This document shows positions 63,372-64,000 of a stretch of DNA of 64,000 nt, in pieces (the stretch's first letter is position 1; every line of letters starts with the position of its first letter). The position numbers and the translations under genes were made by a program. The stretch spans positions 124,001 through 188,000 of the forward strand of contig NZ_JYLI01000011.1 of assembly GCF_001439785.1 (NCBI RefSeq), written 5' to 3'. Origin of the DNA: Pseudomonas poae (GTDB taxonomy: Bacteria; Pseudomonadota; Gammaproteobacteria; Pseudomonadales; Pseudomonadaceae). The notes beneath the pieces are model-generated. The model made no database searches, was not told the origin of the DNA, and worked only from the letters and a program-made list of their open reading frames with translations.

Positions 63372-63857
63372 ATGAAGCAGCCTCTGTTCGATTTTGACCT
63401 CAAACGCGTCTCGCATCAGCACTACGTAACAGGGAAAGCCGCCATCAATTTCCCCCATCCTGAAAGCACCACGGGTGGGTGGCATTTCCTTTCCTATTTT
63501 GATCGGGAATCCGGGGAGGCCAAGGTGTCGTTAGCAGGCATTCATTACCCTGACACCACAGCCTACTTTGGTGACCTTGGCATCATCGACGTGACCGATG
63601 AGCTAGCAAAGCGTGGATGGTCTGTTGAAGGACGGCGGCTGTACATGGCGGATCACCGCAGAGCTGCTGCGGACATGATTGTGAGATGGGCACTGAGCGA
63701 GTCCAACCACTGCAGCGTCGAGATTGATGACTGGTTCCCCTCTCGTGCGGAAAGACAGCGACTGCTTGAGATTCTAGATACAGCAAGGTCACAGCTTTCC
63801 AAGATTGGCCGATGGCAAAAAGTGGAAGCGTGGCTCCGTACGCAAACCTTGAGCTAG
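63372..63857 (+). CDS. hypothetical protein downstream of the PIN gene
   Basis: 161 residues from ATG 63372; a frame from 63309 would overlap the PIN stop but has no ribosome-binding site. It starts MKQPLFDFDLKRVSHQHYVT and is mixed alpha/beta. No family is recognised. It may belong to the XRE-ImmA-PIN module. The last 143 bases of the window hold no gene. Confidence 0.5.
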   Translation: MKQPLFDFDLKRVSHQHYVTGKAAINFPHPESTTGGWHFLSYFDRESGEAKVSLAGIHYPDTTAYFGDLGIIDVTDELAKRGWSVEGRRLYMADHRRAAADMIVRWALSESNHCSVEIDDWFPSRAERQRLLEILDTARSQLSKIGRWQKVEAWLRTQTLS

Positions 63858-64000
63858 GGTAGTCGCTAGTCTGGATCGCAACAGAACAAGCACCGAGATG
63901 GGTTCTGGGCTGGAGTATCCAGCGCACGAGCAGCGGGAGCCCACTCATGTCTTTAGCCCGACATAACCTTGGCATTACAGGTCATTGACAACACTACATA

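Overview
The window comes from the chromosome of a fluorescent Pseudomonas, most likely of the P. fluorescens group. The evidence is a GC-rich core, REP/BIME-type inverted repeats between genes, a DUF6124 gene with its structured leader, a levansucrase, a xylose operon of the Pseudomonas type and the first NRPS of a viscosin/massetolide-like lipopeptide. No taxonomic marker gene is present, so this rests on gene content.

Positions 1-41,000 look like core or long-resident accessory genome. In order they hold: an AttH-like lipoprotein with its LolD/FtsX-type ABC transporter (466-4652, minus); an Ais-like phosphatase and two tandem ArnT-like glycosyltransferases (4926-8968, plus); an AT-rich ABC-2 exporter islet (8984-10443, minus); a DUF6124 gene behind a folded leader (11145-11644); a two-module C-A-T-C-A-T NRPS (11785-18054, minus) divergent from a LuxR regulator and a NodT-type outer-membrane factor (18527-20763); a pair of paralogous secreted-effector-like proteins, one keeping and one losing a possible Cys/His pair (20760-22765, minus); xylR, xylA and xylFGH (22888-29555); a chemoreceptor in an operon with an orphan sugar-binding protein (29649-32572, minus); levansucrase under a LexA-like palindrome (32772-34136); mmsA with a LysR regulator (34291-36872); an XRE regulator (37335-37667); ibpA (38108-38566); and a second chemoreceptor with a clear sigma-28 promoter (38859-40850).

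At about 40,984 lies a 24-base 3' end of a tRNA gene (serine-like) without its 5' part, followed by its terminator. From there to the end the composition changes, unknown genes dominate and intergenic gaps widen: this is an integrated genomic island. It opens with a very short tyrosine-recombinase-like gene (41812-42357). After a run of poorly known genes come three conflict-type modules. (1) 49149-53304: a CHAT protease, a membrane protein with a coupled 41-residue Pro-rich peptide, and a PtuA-like ATPase with a PtuB-like HNH nuclease (Septu-like). The CHAT protein and the ATPase share an ungapped ~104-residue N-terminal helical domain, which suggests one combined system. (2) 57114-60379: a four-gene ABC-three-component (ABC-3C-like) operon in which a membrane protein's C-terminus and the next protein's N-terminus carry the same short motif. 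(3) 61584-63312: an XRE-ImmA/IrrE metallopeptidase regulator overlapping a PIN-domain protein. HEPN-like, MauJ-like, pentapeptide-repeat, DUF262-like and 3'-5' exoribonuclease genes lie between them. The far end of the island is outside the window.

The strongest candidate for an undescribed system is the 49-53 kb locus; the ABC-3C operon is second. Functional calls rest on motifs read by eye; no database or structure search was available.
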